Shown: piece by piece, positions 1 to 7,824 of the stretch
Layout of the letters: the number at the start of each line of letters is the position of its first letter
Position numbering within the stretch: the first letter of the stretch is position 1
Notes under the pieces: generated by a model
Told to the model about the DNA's origin: nothing
Database searches by the model: none
Seen by the model: the letters and a program-made list of their open reading frames with translations, nothing else
Source of the DNA: Aquabacterium olei
Lineage (GTDB): Bacteria > Pseudomonadota > Gammaproteobacteria > Burkholderiales > Burkholderiaceae_C
Assembly: GCF_003100395.1 (NCBI RefSeq)
Contig: NZ_CP029210.1
Span: forward strand, 124,001-188,000
Direction of reading: 5' to 3'
DNA length: 64,000 nt
Position numbers and translations under genes: made by a program

Positions 1-2
1 TG

Positions 3-452
3 GGCACGTTGCCGCTCGCGCCCGAACTGGCCTACCTGCAGACGGCACTGCTGGGCCGCTACCCGGTGTGCCTGGTGGGCACGGCCGACATGGCGTGGAC
101 GCGGCTGAAGCGGCCGGGCCTCGCCAGCCTGGACGGCCAGCCGGTGGTGATGCCGGGCGAGGGCTTCACGCTGCACCGCCACCTGCACGATGCCTGGCGC
201 CTGGCGGGGGTGCGGCCGCAGGTGGTGGCCGAAAGCGGCCAGTGGGATTTCCTGCTGTCGATGGCGCAGGCCGGCATGGGCACGGCCATCCTGCCGCAGC
301 CGGTGCTGGAGCGGCTGCAGCTGGCGCCCGAGTTGGTCGTGCGGCGCCTGCCCGCGCGCGAGATGGTGTGGGCTGTGGCCCATCTGTGGGCGCGCGGGCG
401 CTACATGAGCCACGCGGCGCGGGCGTGGCTGGCCTGCTGCCGCCAGGGGTGA
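3..452 (+). CDS. LysR-family regulator, C-terminal part (cut by window start)
   Basis: An open frame enters from the window edge and stops at 452. The ~150 visible residues resemble the second half of a LysR substrate-binding domain: a hinge-like strand (YPVCLVG), a loop with PVVMPGEGFTLH, then FLLSMAQAGMGTAILPQPVLE, the glycine-containing helix that faces the ligand pocket in this family. The N-terminal winged helix-turn-helix lies outside the window. Such proteins are cytoplasmic, ligand-responsive activators that usually control a divergent neighbour, which here would also lie outside. The family call is fairly safe; ligand and target are unknown. Confidence 0.75.
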   Translation, partial: GTLPLAPELAYLQTALLGRYPVCLVGTADMAWTRLKRPGLASLDGQPVVMPGEGFTLHRHLHDAWRLAGVRPQVVAESGQWDFLLSMAQAGMGTAILPQPVLERLQLAPELVVRRLPAREMVWAVAHLWARGRYMSHAARAWLACCRQG

Positions 453-532
453 TCGCCGGCAGGCTCAGTCGCACCGGGGTCGCATGCACGGGGGCAAGCA
501 GGCACAATCGCGCGCTGACCTTGCCGCCTGCC

Positions 533-1834
533 ATGACCGACACCGACCTCGCCGCCTTCAACGCCCCGCATCTGGCCCGCTTCACGACCCTGCTGCGCGA
601 GGCGATGGCGGCCGGCCGGCTGCTACGGCTGGTGCTGGTGGGCTACCAGGGCGGCGTCGGCGAGGCCGATGCGGCCGGGCAGCCCCTGCAGCGCGTCATC
701 GTGCGCGCCGTGGTGCTGCGCGACGAGCCGCACCTGAGCTTTGTCTGGCGCTATCCCACCAAGGACATCACCAAGAACCTGCCGGCCAACGAGGGCGTGG
801 ACGCGATCCTGGCCTGGTTGCAGGCCGGTGCCTTCCGCAATGCCCACCTGCACACGCCATCCGAAGAGGTGCAGCTGGCCTTCAGCAAGAAGGGCAAGGC
901 CAGCGTGCGCATCGGCAAGGCGGCGCCCGGCGAGGCTACCGCCGCCGGCGAACCCGATGCCACGGCCACGGGCGGGGCGGCTGGTGCGGCGGTGCACGCT
1001 GCCTCCGCGGCCCACAACCGCGACAAGCACCGGCAGCTCGAACTCTCGCGGCCCTTCCTGCGCGAGCTCGGCGTCACCGACGCGCAGGGCCATCTGATTC
1101 CGGCCATGTCGCGCAAGTGGAAGCAGATCAACAAGTTCGTCGAGGTGTTTGCCGCGGCGCTGGGCCGATCGCGTCTGGCCGACAAGCCGGCGGTGCACGT
1201 CGCGGATTTCGGCTCGGGCAAGGGCTACCTCACCTTCGCCGTGCACGACTGGCTGACGAACACGCTGGGGCGCCAGGCGCGCGTCACCGGGGTCGAATTG
1301 CGGCCCGACCTGGTCAAGCTGTGCCAGGGCGTGATCCAGCGCCTTGGCTTGCAGGGCATGGCCTACGAACAGGGCGACGTGCGCGACTACCACCCGAGCG
1401 ACCTCGACGTGGTGATCGCCCTGCACGCCTGCGACATCGCCACCGACTACGCCATCCACCTGGGCATCCGCGCCGGCGCAGAGGTCATTCTGTGCTCGCC
1501 GTGCTGCCACAAGCAGATCCGCCCGCAGTTGCTGAGCCCGCACCCGCTGCGGCCCATCCTGCAGCACGGCATCCACCTGGGCCAGGAGGCCGAGATGCTG
1601 ACCGACGGCCTGCGCGCCCTGCTGCTCGATGCCGCGGGCTACGACACCCAGGTGTTCGAGTTCATCTCGCTCGAGCACACCAACAAGAACAAGATGATTC
1701 TGGCGGTCAAGCGCGCGCAGCCGCGCCCCAACGACGAGGTGCGCGCCCAGATCCGCGAGATCAAGGCGTTCTACGGCATCCGCGAACAGGCGCTGGAAAG
1801 CCTGCTGCAGGCCGACGGCTTGCTGCCGGCCTGA
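533..1834 (+). CDS. SAM-dependent methyltransferase (Methyltransf_32-like)
   Basis: A 433-residue cytoplasmic protein. The ATG at 533 is chosen because the upstream extension of the same frame is low-complexity Gly/Ala/Arg sequence with no coding character. Residues 223-235 (VADFGSGKGYLTF) are class I motif I, the SAM-binding loop. GVELRPDLV follows as the acidic strand-2 motif, then IALHACDIATDYAI and a CSPCCHKQ motif. The combination of GSGKGY, LHACD and CSPCCHKQ is typical of the Methyltransf_32 domain group. A low-complexity Ala/Gly linker (about 130-160) separates it from an uncharacterised N-terminal domain. The substrate cannot be deduced; RNA is an inference. A CACAAT sequence about 30 bases upstream could be a -10 element. 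Confidence 0.8.
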   Translation: MTDTDLAAFNAPHLARFTTLLREAMAAGRLLRLVLVGYQGGVGEADAAGQPLQRVIVRAVVLRDEPHLSFVWRYPTKDITKNLPANEGVDAILAWLQAGAFRNAHLHTPSEEVQLAFSKKGKASVRIGKAAPGEATAAGEPDATATGGAAGAAVHAASAAHNRDKHRQLELSRPFLRELGVTDAQGHLIPAMSRKWKQINKFVEVFAAALGRSRLADKPAVHVADFGSGKGYLTFAVHDWLTNTLGRQARVTGVELRPDLVKLCQGVIQRLGLQGMAYEQGDVRDYHPSDLDVVIALHACDIATDYAIHLGIRAGAEVILCSPCCHKQIRPQLLSPHPLRPILQHGIHLGQEAEMLTDGLRALLLDAAGYDTQVFEFISLEHTNKNKMILAVKRAQPRPNDEVRAQIREIKAFYGIREQALESLLQADGLLPA

Positions 1835-2056
1835 ACGCAGCGCCCCGGCGGCGGGTGGCCGCCCGACACGGGGTGGGCTGCGGCGGCAAGTGTGTGTACA
1901 GTCGCCCCTGGGCGAAACGGACAGGTCGGGCACGGTGCGTGCCGCACCTCTCCGGCCCCATGAACACCCAAACCGCAGCCAGGGACGAGCACGGATGAGA
2001 CAGGCAGGCCGGTCACGGACCGCTTCCATGCGCACGCGCGCGCCGGAGCCCGCGCG

Positions 2057-2923
2057 ATGAGCCGCGCGGCCCGGATGCCCGGCGCGGAGGCCCGACCTGT
2101 GCCCGCGGACCTGCGGGGCGTGTGGGTGCGCACGCTGTTGCAGACCGAGACGCTGGCCGAACACGTGGGTGCGCCGCCCAGCGACACCACCACCTGGGTG
2201 CGCTGGCTGCAGACCAGCCGCTGGCACGCCGACCTGCGTGTGCCGCAGCGCGCCTTCCAGGGCCGCGTGGCCCGGCCGTTGGCCGAGCAGACCCCGGCCC
2301 AGTTGGCGCTGCTGGCCGAGCAGCAGGGCTTTGTCGGCGTGACGCGGGTCGAGACCCAGCCCACGGGCGAGGTCTGCACCTGGCTGCGCGAGCACGACTT
2401 CCAGCCGCCCAGTCTGCATCCCGATTCCGGCTGGCTGCTGTTCGAGCGCCCCGACCGCCTGGTGGAGGTGGGCATCCACGCCGATTACAACGAAGTGTGG
2501 GAACGCCTGCCCGACTCGGGAGGGCGATTCGTCGCGCTGGCCGGGCTGGACGTGTCCGGGCAGGACGACAGGCGTCGGCTGCTGCTGGCGGGCCGCTACC
2601 TGATGCGGACGCGGCCCCGCCAGGCCGGATGGCCCCGGGGCATGCCGCCCGGCATGACGCTGGTGGAGGCCTTGCTGCACCAGCCCGAACGGGCGCGCGA
2701 CTGGCTCGATTTCGAGATCAGCTTCGGGACCTTCGACGGGGCCGCGTGGCAGGTCCAGTGTTCGACGCTGCCGGTGTTCGAGAACCAGGCGCTGCCCTGT
2801 GCCGTGCATCGGCTGGATGACCGCCTGGCCAGCGTCACGCTGCCGGCCGAGCCGGGCGCCACCGCCGACCCGGAAGCCTGGCAGGTGCTGGAATGGGACG
2901 ACCCGGCGGGCAGCCTGGGCTGA
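2057..2923 (+). CDS. Conserved hypothetical protein, possibly HRI1/calycin-like
   Basis: A 288-residue soluble protein without signal peptide or membrane segment. The N-terminal half has LRGVWVRTLLQT, then TTTWVRWLQTSRWHADLRVP; the C-terminal half has a second similar block around FEISFGTFDGAAWQVQCSTL. The sequence is rich in Trp and alternating beta-type residues, which suggests a beta-barrel such as the calycin-like fold of HRI1-type proteins, but that assignment is a guess from pattern. A gene ~35 bases downstream encodes a SET protein on the same strand, so the two may be co-transcribed. No catalytic motif is evident. Confidence 0.6.
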   Translation: MSRAARMPGAEARPVPADLRGVWVRTLLQTETLAEHVGAPPSDTTTWVRWLQTSRWHADLRVPQRAFQGRVARPLAEQTPAQLALLAEQQGFVGVTRVETQPTGEVCTWLREHDFQPPSLHPDSGWLLFERPDRLVEVGIHADYNEVWERLPDSGGRFVALAGLDVSGQDDRRRLLLAGRYLMRTRPRQAGWPRGMPPGMTLVEALLHQPERARDWLDFEISFGTFDGAAWQVQCSTLPVFENQALPCAVHRLDDRLASVTLPAEPGATADPEAWQVLEWDDPAGSLG

Positions 2924-2957
2924 ACCGTCGCCCGGGCCGATCGCCGACAATGGCGGC

Positions 2958-3461
2958 ATGCCCTCCCTGCGTCCCCTGATCCCGCCCGCCCCGCCCGAGG
3001 TGCCTGCCCCTGCTGCTTCGCCGGCGCCACGCGGCGTGCCGGCCGACCCGCAGAAGTACCCGGTGAACGTCGGCCCGAGTGCCATCGACGGCCAGGGGGC
3101 GTTTGCCGGCGCCGCCATCCCGGCGCGCGCCAAGATCGGCGAGATTCGCGGCGAGTTCGTCGACATGGCAGAAGCCCGGGCCCGCGCGCGGCGGGCCGAG
3201 CGCGACACGGGGCGCATCTTCATGGTGGCCGTGTCGGAGCGCCGGGCGGTCGATGCCACCGCCTCCACCGACCCGTTGCGCTACGCCAACCATGCCTGCG
3301 AGCCCAACATGGTGCTGAAGGTGCAGCAGGGCCGGGTGGCGTTCTATGCGCTGCGCGACATCGCCCCGGGCGAGGAGCTGACGGCGCGCTACGGCGCCAC
3401 GCACCACGGCGGCCGGCTGGTGTGCCGCTGTGGCTCCCCCCGCTGCATCGGGCGCCTCTGA
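2958..3461 (+). CDS. SET-domain protein (putative lysine methyltransferase)
   Basis: A 167-residue protein consisting almost only of a SET domain. After a Pro/Ala-rich leader (1-30) come GxGAFA (47-50), the SAM/lysine-channel motif NHACEPN (111-117), GEELTARYG (138-146) with the conserved Tyr145, and a compact post-SET zinc cluster CRCGSPRC (156-163). Bacterial stand-alone SET proteins of this length are known; their targets are mostly undefined, and ribosomal or DNA-binding proteins are possible. The start is the first ATG after the upstream stop; GACAATGG just before it may be a -10 element. Function as a methyltransferase is inferred from intact motifs. Confidence 0.8.
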   Translation: MPSLRPLIPPAPPEVPAPAASPAPRGVPADPQKYPVNVGPSAIDGQGAFAGAAIPARAKIGEIRGEFVDMAEARARARRAERDTGRIFMVAVSERRAVDATASTDPLRYANHACEPNMVLKVQQGRVAFYALRDIAPGEELTARYGATHHGGRLVCRCGSPRCIGRL

Positions 3462-3474
3462 CCCGGCGGCCATG

Positions 3475-3508
3475 AAAAAGCCCCCGGCGCCGGTCGGCGT
3501 GCGGGGGC
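3475..3508 (-). terminator. Rho-independent terminator of the small gene at 3562-3774
   Basis: Read on the minus strand, a GCCCCCG stem arm (3508-3502) pairs with CGGGGGC (3486-3480), with a further GC-rich inner stem, and is followed by five T residues (3479-3475). It sits 54 bases past the stop of the minus-strand gene and also separates it from the convergent SET gene. Confidence 0.75.
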
Positions 3509-3561
3509 GTGTCCGGGCGCGGTGCGGGCACCCGTCGGTGCCGGCGCCGCCCGGGGGGCGA

Positions 3562-3774
3562 TCAGCCCAGGGCCTTCAGCTCTTCGTCGATCTTGGCCAG
3601 CGCTTCTTCGGTGATCAGGCCACCGGAGAACTTCGCGACCATCGACAGGGCGAAGCCCTTGCCCATGCCGATTTGCGGGTGGGCCGAGATGCCGGGCAGG
3701 TGCTTTTCCAGGACGGCCTTGGTGGCCTCGTTGTCCAGCAGGTCACCGAGTTTGGTTTCGATCGAGAAGCTCAT
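3562..3774 (-). CDS. Small conserved helical protein (70 aa)
   Basis: The ATG at 3774 gives a 70-residue protein beginning MSFSIETKLGDLL, with GAGAGA about nine bases upstream as ribosome-binding site. The sequence LLDNEATKAVLEKHLPG ... MGKGFALSMVAKFSGG ... LAKIDEELKAL predicts three amphipathic helices and no membrane segment. Similar short domains occur alone or at the C-terminus of larger enzymes; I do not know a defined function. It has its own terminator, and a perfect CAAAC-N4-GTTTG palindrome lies about 90 bases upstream, of the kind bound by PsrA-type TetR fatty-acid regulators. A link to lipid metabolism is therefore possible but unproven. Confidence 0.65.
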   Translation of the reverse strand: MSFSIETKLGDLLDNEATKAVLEKHLPGISAHPQIGMGKGFALSMVAKFSGGLITEEALAKIDEELKALG

Positions 3775-3865
3775 GCTTGTGTCTCTCAAGAGATGGGTTG
3801 ACAGGTGCGCACGGCGCAGCGTGTCGAAGCCACGTGCTGGTGTGCAACCAGTAGCATACCGCTTT

Positions 3866-3879
3866 CAAACGATTGTTTG
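3866..3879. promoter_or_regulatory. PsrA/TetR-type operator palindrome
   Basis: CAAAC GATT GTTTG is a perfect 5+4+5 inverted repeat that matches the (C/G)AAAC-N2-4-GTTT(G/C) pattern reported for PsrA-like fatty-acid-responsive repressors. On the minus strand it lies just upstream of a TATGCT hexamer (3858-3853) that could be the -10 of the small gene at 3774, so a bound repressor would cover the promoter. The regulator itself is not in the window. Confidence 0.45.
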
Positions 3880-3922
3880 GCTTCCTGTGGCCACAAAGCC
3901 CAGGGAGACGGGCTCTGGTCGG

Positions 3923-4230
3923 TTCACGCTAGCACAAAACGGGTCGACCGCGGCTGCTCGGCCCACGTTTTCTTGAGCCGTGTCAGCCAGTTATCCCCAC
4001 ATTCGGTCGAGCGGGGTTCGCTCCACCTTCGGGGCGATACATTGTCTGAAATCCCTCGGTGAGACGTCGTAAGTCATTGATAGAAAAAGGATTTTCCGAA
4101 TATCCCGCTTTTGTGCGCGGATGGGTGGAAACCCTGGGTTGACCGTCATCCCGAACGGCTGTCCGACTTTTCCCCACAAAGTTATCCACAGCTTGGTCGG
4201 GAAGCTGACAGTCGAAGAATCAAGCACTTG
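3923..4230 (+). repeat. Diverged tandem repeat, unit 1, with DnaA-box-like sites
   Basis: This and the next unit share landmarks in the same order at 387-402 bp offset: TTCACGCT (3923/4313), GACCGCGG (3945/4332), CAGTTATCCCCAC (3988/4388), AAGTCATTGA versus AAGTGCTTGA (4071/4471), CCCACAAAGTTATCCACAGC (4173/4572) and ATCAAGCACTTG (4219/4621). Sequence between the landmarks is poorly conserved, so the landmarks look selected. Unit 1 also contains an A/T-rich stretch around 4080-4115. No gene is supported anywhere in 3775-4645. Confidence 0.65.
4182..4190 (+). promoter_or_regulatory. Consensus DnaA box
   Basis: TTATCCACA is a perfect match to the TTATNCACA DnaA recognition sequence and lies in repeat unit 1. 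A one-mismatch relative, TTATCCCCA, is at 3991-3999 in the same orientation. Confidence 0.55.
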
Positions 4231-4312
4231 CGTGCGCCTGTGCGGGTGCCACATTCATTGAAGCCAGCAACTGGGTCGGCGCATGTCCGGATACCCTAAG
4301 TTGTGTGGCGAA

Positions 4313-4632
4313 ATTCACGCTTCGACCGCACGACCGCGGGTCTGTGGGGCAACTCGGGAAAACCCTTGTTTGCGTAAACGGATGCCTCAGTTATCCCCAC
4401 TGCGGCCCGAGCGAGGGCCCGGCGCGGCCCCCGAGAGCCTGCGCGGGTATCATGCCGGGGTGGCTTCGCTAAGTGCTTGATTTTATTCAGGCGCCGGCGT
4501 GTGCTGCGCGATGTGGCAATGTGCGACTTGCCTCGGCGCGACAAGCATTTAGCGCGCGTTTGCAAGCCTTTCCCACAAAGTTATCCACAGCCTGCGGGGA
4601 TAAGGGCCTGGTCCTTATGGATCAAGCACTTG
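4313..4632 (+). repeat. Diverged tandem repeat, unit 2, abutting priA
   Basis: Second copy of the ~400-bp-period unit, ending 13 bases before the priA ATG. It carries the same ordered landmarks as unit 1. It also has AAGTGCTTGA at 4471-4480, which is the exact reverse complement of the TCAAGCACTT core found at 4220 and 4622. The 82 bases between the units (4231-4312) hold nothing recognisable. The arrangement could be a replication-related region, a DnaA titration site or a priA control region. Confidence 0.65.
4581..4589 (+). promoter_or_regulatory. Consensus DnaA box upstream of priA
   Basis: Second perfect TTATCCACA, 399 bp after the first and 57 bp before the priA start. A TTATCCCCA relative lies at 4391-4399. 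All four sites have the same orientation. Confidence 0.55.
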
Positions 4633-4645
4633 CCTGTTCTTGTTC

Positions 4646-6793
4646 ATGCCCTTGTCAGAGAACGCGACACCCACCACGCCGCCCGATGACGCGGCGGCCG
4701 CCTCTGCCCCCGCGCGAAGCTGGCGGGTTCCGGTCGTGGTCGAAACCCCTCAGCACAGCGGCCTGACCAGTCCCCTCGACTATCTGGCCCCCACCGCCTT
4801 GCCACCCGGCACCCTGGTGCGGGTGCCGCTTGGCCGTCGCACCGTGCTCGGCGTGGTGTGGGACACGCCCGCGGCCGGCCCCGACGCGCTGCCCGACGTG
4901 CAGCTCAAGCCTGTGGCCGAGGTGCTCGACGGCCTGCCGCCGCTGCCCGCTGAGTGGCGCCAGTTGGTGGGCTTTGCGGCCGGCTATTACCAGCGGGCGC
5001 TGGGCGAGATGGCGCTGATGGTGCTGCCGCCCGAGTTGCGCCAGCTGGATGCCACCCAGTGGGGCCGCCGCGAAAAGCGCCTGCACAAGGCGGTGGCCCG
5101 CCACGATGACAGCGTGGCCACCGCCGAGCGCCCGCCGCTGACCCCGCAGCAGGCCGACGCCCTGGACGCCCTGGCCGAGCCGGGATCGCCCAAGCCCTTT
5201 CTGCTGTGGGGCAGCACCGGCAGCGGCAAGACCGAGGTCTACCTGCGCCAGGCCGAGCGCGCACTCGAAGCCGGCCAGCAGGTGCTGATGATGGTGCCGG
5301 AAATCAACCTCACGCCGCAGCTCGAGGCCCGGGTGGCGGCCCGCTTTGCCGACCGGCGCATCGTCTCGCTGCACAGCGGCCTGACCCCGGCGCAGCGCCT
5401 GCGCAACTGGCTGATGGCGCACTACGGCCATGCCGATCTGGTGCTGGGCACGCGGCTGGCGGTGTTCACGCCGCTGCCGCGCCTGGGGCTCATCGTGGTC
5501 GACGAAGAGCATGACCCCAGCTACAAGCAGCAGGATGGCGCCCGCTACTCGGCGCGCGACCTGGCCGTGTACCGCGGGCACCTGCACAAGGTGCCGGTGA
5601 TTCTGGGTTCGGCCACGCCCAGCCTGGAGAGCTGGTTCAATGCGCTGCCGCTCGCCGAAGGGGGCACCGGGCGCTACCGGCGGCTGGCCATGCCGGCCCG
5701 TGTGGGCGACGGCAACATGCCCACCGTGCGTGTGCTCGATCTGTCGAGGGCGCCGAAGCCCGCGCGGGGTGACAGTGCCCCGCCACTGGCGCGGGAGCTG
5801 CTGAGCGCCATCACCGAGCGCGTCGAACGGGGCGAGCAGAGCCTGGTGCTGCTCAACCGCCGCGGCTATGCGCCGGTGCTGCAGTGCGGGGACTGCGGCT
5901 GGAAAAGCGGCTGCCCGCACTGCAGCGCCTGGCGCGTGTTCCACAAGGTGGATCGCACGCTGCGCTGCCATCACTGTGGCTTCACCGAGCGCGTGCCCCG
6001 CGCCTGCCCCGATTGCGGCAACCAGGACATCGCCCCCGTGGGCCGTGGCACCGAGCGGCTGGAAGAGCAGCTGGCCGAGGCGCTGCCCGGCGCCCGCCTG
6101 GGCCGCATCGATGCCGATGTGACCAAGCACAAGGGCGCACTGGAGGCCCAGCTGGCCAGCGTGCATGCCGGCGAGGTCGACGTGCTGGTGGGCACGCAGA
6201 TGGTGGCCAAGGGGCACGATTTCCGGCGCATCACGCTGGTGGCGGCGGTCAACCCCGATGCGGCGCTGTTTGCCAGCGATTTCCGCGCGGCCGAGCGCCA
6301 GTTCGCGCTGCTGCTGCAGGCCGCCGGCCGGGCCGGGCGCGATGCCGGGGTGGCCGGCCACAGCGAGATGTGGGTGCAGACCTGGCACCCCATGCACCCG
6401 CTCTACCAGGCGCTGCGCTGCTACGACTACGCCGACTTCGCGCGGCAGCAGCTCAAGGAGCGTGAGATGGCCGGCCTGCCGCCGTATGCGAGCCTGGCGA
6501 TGCTGCGCGCCGAAGGCCGCACCCAGGAGGCCGCCCAGGCCTTCCTGCTGGAGGCCGCCCGCCTGGTGCAGGATCACGCCGGCGAGGCGGTGCGCCTGTA
6601 TCCGCCCGTGCCCACGCCGGTGCAGCGTGTGGCGAACGTGGAGCGGGCGCAGATGATGATCGAGTCGCCGCAGCGGCTGGCCTTGCAGCGCTTTCTGGCT
6701 GCGGCCCAGTCGGTGTGGCTGGCGCAGGCGCAACAACACCGCCGCAGCGGGTTGATCCGCTGGGCGGTGGACGTCGATCCGCTGGCGATCTGA
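4646..6793 (+). CDS. priA: Primosomal protein N', replication-restart helicase PriA
   Basis: A 715-residue cytoplasmic superfamily 2 helicase that recognises stalled forks and reloads DnaB through the primosome. An N-terminal 3'-end-binding domain occupies roughly 25-110. Walker A (GSTGSGKTEVY) starts near residue 189 and the DEAH-type box (DEEHD) near 286. Eight zinc-binding cysteines follow around 413-460 (CGDC, CPHC, CHHC, CPDC). Motif VGTQMVAKGHDF and a helicase C-terminal part with AAGRAGR complete the protein. Length matches the family. ATG 4646 is preferred over the TTG two codons upstream. The upstream DnaA-box repeat makes replication-linked expression conceivable. Confidence 0.96.
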   Translation: MPLSENATPTTPPDDAAAASAPARSWRVPVVVETPQHSGLTSPLDYLAPTALPPGTLVRVPLGRRTVLGVVWDTPAAGPDALPDVQLKPVAEVLDGLPPLPAEWRQLVGFAAGYYQRALGEMALMVLPPELRQLDATQWGRREKRLHKAVARHDDSVATAERPPLTPQQADALDALAEPGSPKPFLLWGSTGSGKTEVYLRQAERALEAGQQVLMMVPEINLTPQLEARVAARFADRRIVSLHSGLTPAQRLRNWLMAHYGHADLVLGTRLAVFTPLPRLGLIVVDEEHDPSYKQQDGARYSARDLAVYRGHLHKVPVILGSATPSLESWFNALPLAEGGTGRYRRLAMPARVGDGNMPTVRVLDLSRAPKPARGDSAPPLARELLSAITERVERGEQSLVLLNRRGYAPVLQCGDCGWKSGCPHCSAWRVFHKVDRTLRCHHCGFTERVPRACPDCGNQDIAPVGRGTERLEEQLAEALPGARLGRIDADVTKHKGALEAQLASVHAGEVDVLVGTQMVAKGHDFRRITLVAAVNPDAALFASDFRAAERQFALLLQAAGRAGRDAGVAGHSEMWVQTWHPMHPLYQALRCYDYADFARQQLKEREMAGLPPYASLAMLRAEGRTQEAAQAFLLEAARLVQDHAGEAVRLYPPVPTPVQRVANVERAQMMIESPQRLALQRFLAAAQSVWLAQAQQHRRSGLIRWAVDVDPLAI

Positions 6794-6796
6794 GCG

Positions 6797-7624
6797 TCAG
6801 CTGATCAGGCAGTCGAGGCCCTCGGCCAGTTCGGCCACGGGGGGCATCTCGTTGAGCAGGCTGTCGGCGGTCAGGCCCAGGCGGGCCAGCACCGCAGCCG
6901 GCACGGTGGCGGCCAGCTCCTCGGCGCTCAGCTCGTTGTGCTCGGCGCGGGCGCGCCAGGCCGACACGTGCAGCAGCGCGGCCACGGGGTCGAACGGCTC
7001 ATGGGCCAGCGGTTCGGGGAAGTGCTGGATGGCGTCGGCAAAGGCCAGCGGAAAGCGCCACTGGCGGGCCAGCTCGGCGCCCACGTCGGCATAGGTGTAG
7101 CCGAACGAGGTGCGCTCCATGTCCATGCGGCGCGGGTCCATCGGCGAGGCCAGCTTGTCGATCTGCAGCATCTGTTCCGGCATGCCGGCGTGCATCACCA
7201 GTTCGCCGATGCTGTGCATCAGGCAGACCGTGAAGGCCTGGTCGCTGTTGACCCCCGTGCGGCGGGCCAGCCAGCCGCCGATGGCCGCGGTGTGCAGGCT
7301 GTAGTGCCAGAAGCGCTTGAGGTCCATGCCGGGCATGGACTTGTAGCCGCCCGTCAGGCCCGAGCTGATGACCAGCGTGCGCACGGTGACGAAGCCCAGC
7401 ATGGCCAGCGCCTCGTTGACCGTGCCGATGCTGCGCGACACGTGGTAGTAGGCCGAGTTCGCCAGCCGCAGCAGGCGCGCGGACAGCACCGGGTCGGCCG
7501 TGAGCTTGCGGGCGATCTCGTCGATCGAGACATCGTCGCTGTTGAAGCTGTCGATCAGCTCATGGACGATCTTGGGGATGGCCGGCAGGGCCTGGGGCTG
7601 TTTGAAAAGGGCTTCGAGCTGCAT
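6797..7624 (-). CDS. HDOD-domain signalling protein
   Basis: A 275-residue protein converging on priA with three bases between the stops. The HDOD domain covers about 10-210: LPAIPKIVHELI at the start, LTADPVLSARLLRLANSAYY, then VNEALAMLGFVTVRTLV, and the degenerate HD-like motif CLMHSIGELVMHAG. HDOD proteins lack the phosphodiesterase metal ligands of true HD domains and act as scaffolds in motility, chemotaxis or c-di-GMP signalling. No partner domain is fused. With PAS kinases, a chemoreceptor and a GGDEF-EAL protein nearby, a signalling role fits, but no target can be named. Confidence 0.88.
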   Translation of the reverse strand: MQLEALFKQPQALPAIPKIVHELIDSFNSDDVSIDEIARKLTADPVLSARLLRLANSAYYHVSRSIGTVNEALAMLGFVTVRTLVISSGLTGGYKSMPGMDLKRFWHYSLHTAAIGGWLARRTGVNSDQAFTVCLMHSIGELVMHAGMPEQMLQIDKLASPMDPRRMDMERTSFGYTYADVGAELARQWRFPLAFADAIQHFPEPLAHEPFDPVAALLHVSAWRARAEHNELSAEELAATVPAAVLARLGLTADSLLNEMPPVAELAEGLDCLIS

Positions 7625-7824
7625 GTTTGCAAGCCTCCATCTCGAAAGTCACAGTGAGCACCGACCACGCCAGTGCGCGGGCGCACCGTCTGTGGCAGAT
7701 TGACCGTTATCGACCGTGTGGGGCCGGGTCTTGAGCATTGCGCCGCATCTTTTTTCAGAAGGCGCAAGAAACAGGGCTTGCCCGCCCCTGTTCCGCGCTC
7801 CGCGCACCCTTGCCCGCCGATGCC

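Noticed and set aside
1835..2056. Possible small gene or RNA between the methyltransferase and the conserved hypothetical
   Set aside because: No start with ribosome-binding site and no tRNA-like or clear terminator structure was found.
623..3268. Very long open frame (881 codons) on the minus strand across the methyltransferase and SET genes
   Set aside because: It is antisense to recognised genes and has low-complexity Gly/Ala/Arg/His content typical of non-coding frames in GC-rich DNA.
3805..4480. Several short frames of 60-90 codons in the priA upstream region
   Set aside because: They lack ribosome-binding sites and coding composition, and differ between the two repeat units, so the region is treated as non-coding.
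4655..6739. 694-codon minus-strand frame opposite priA
   Set aside because: It is a mirror of the well-supported priA gene and shows no domain pattern.
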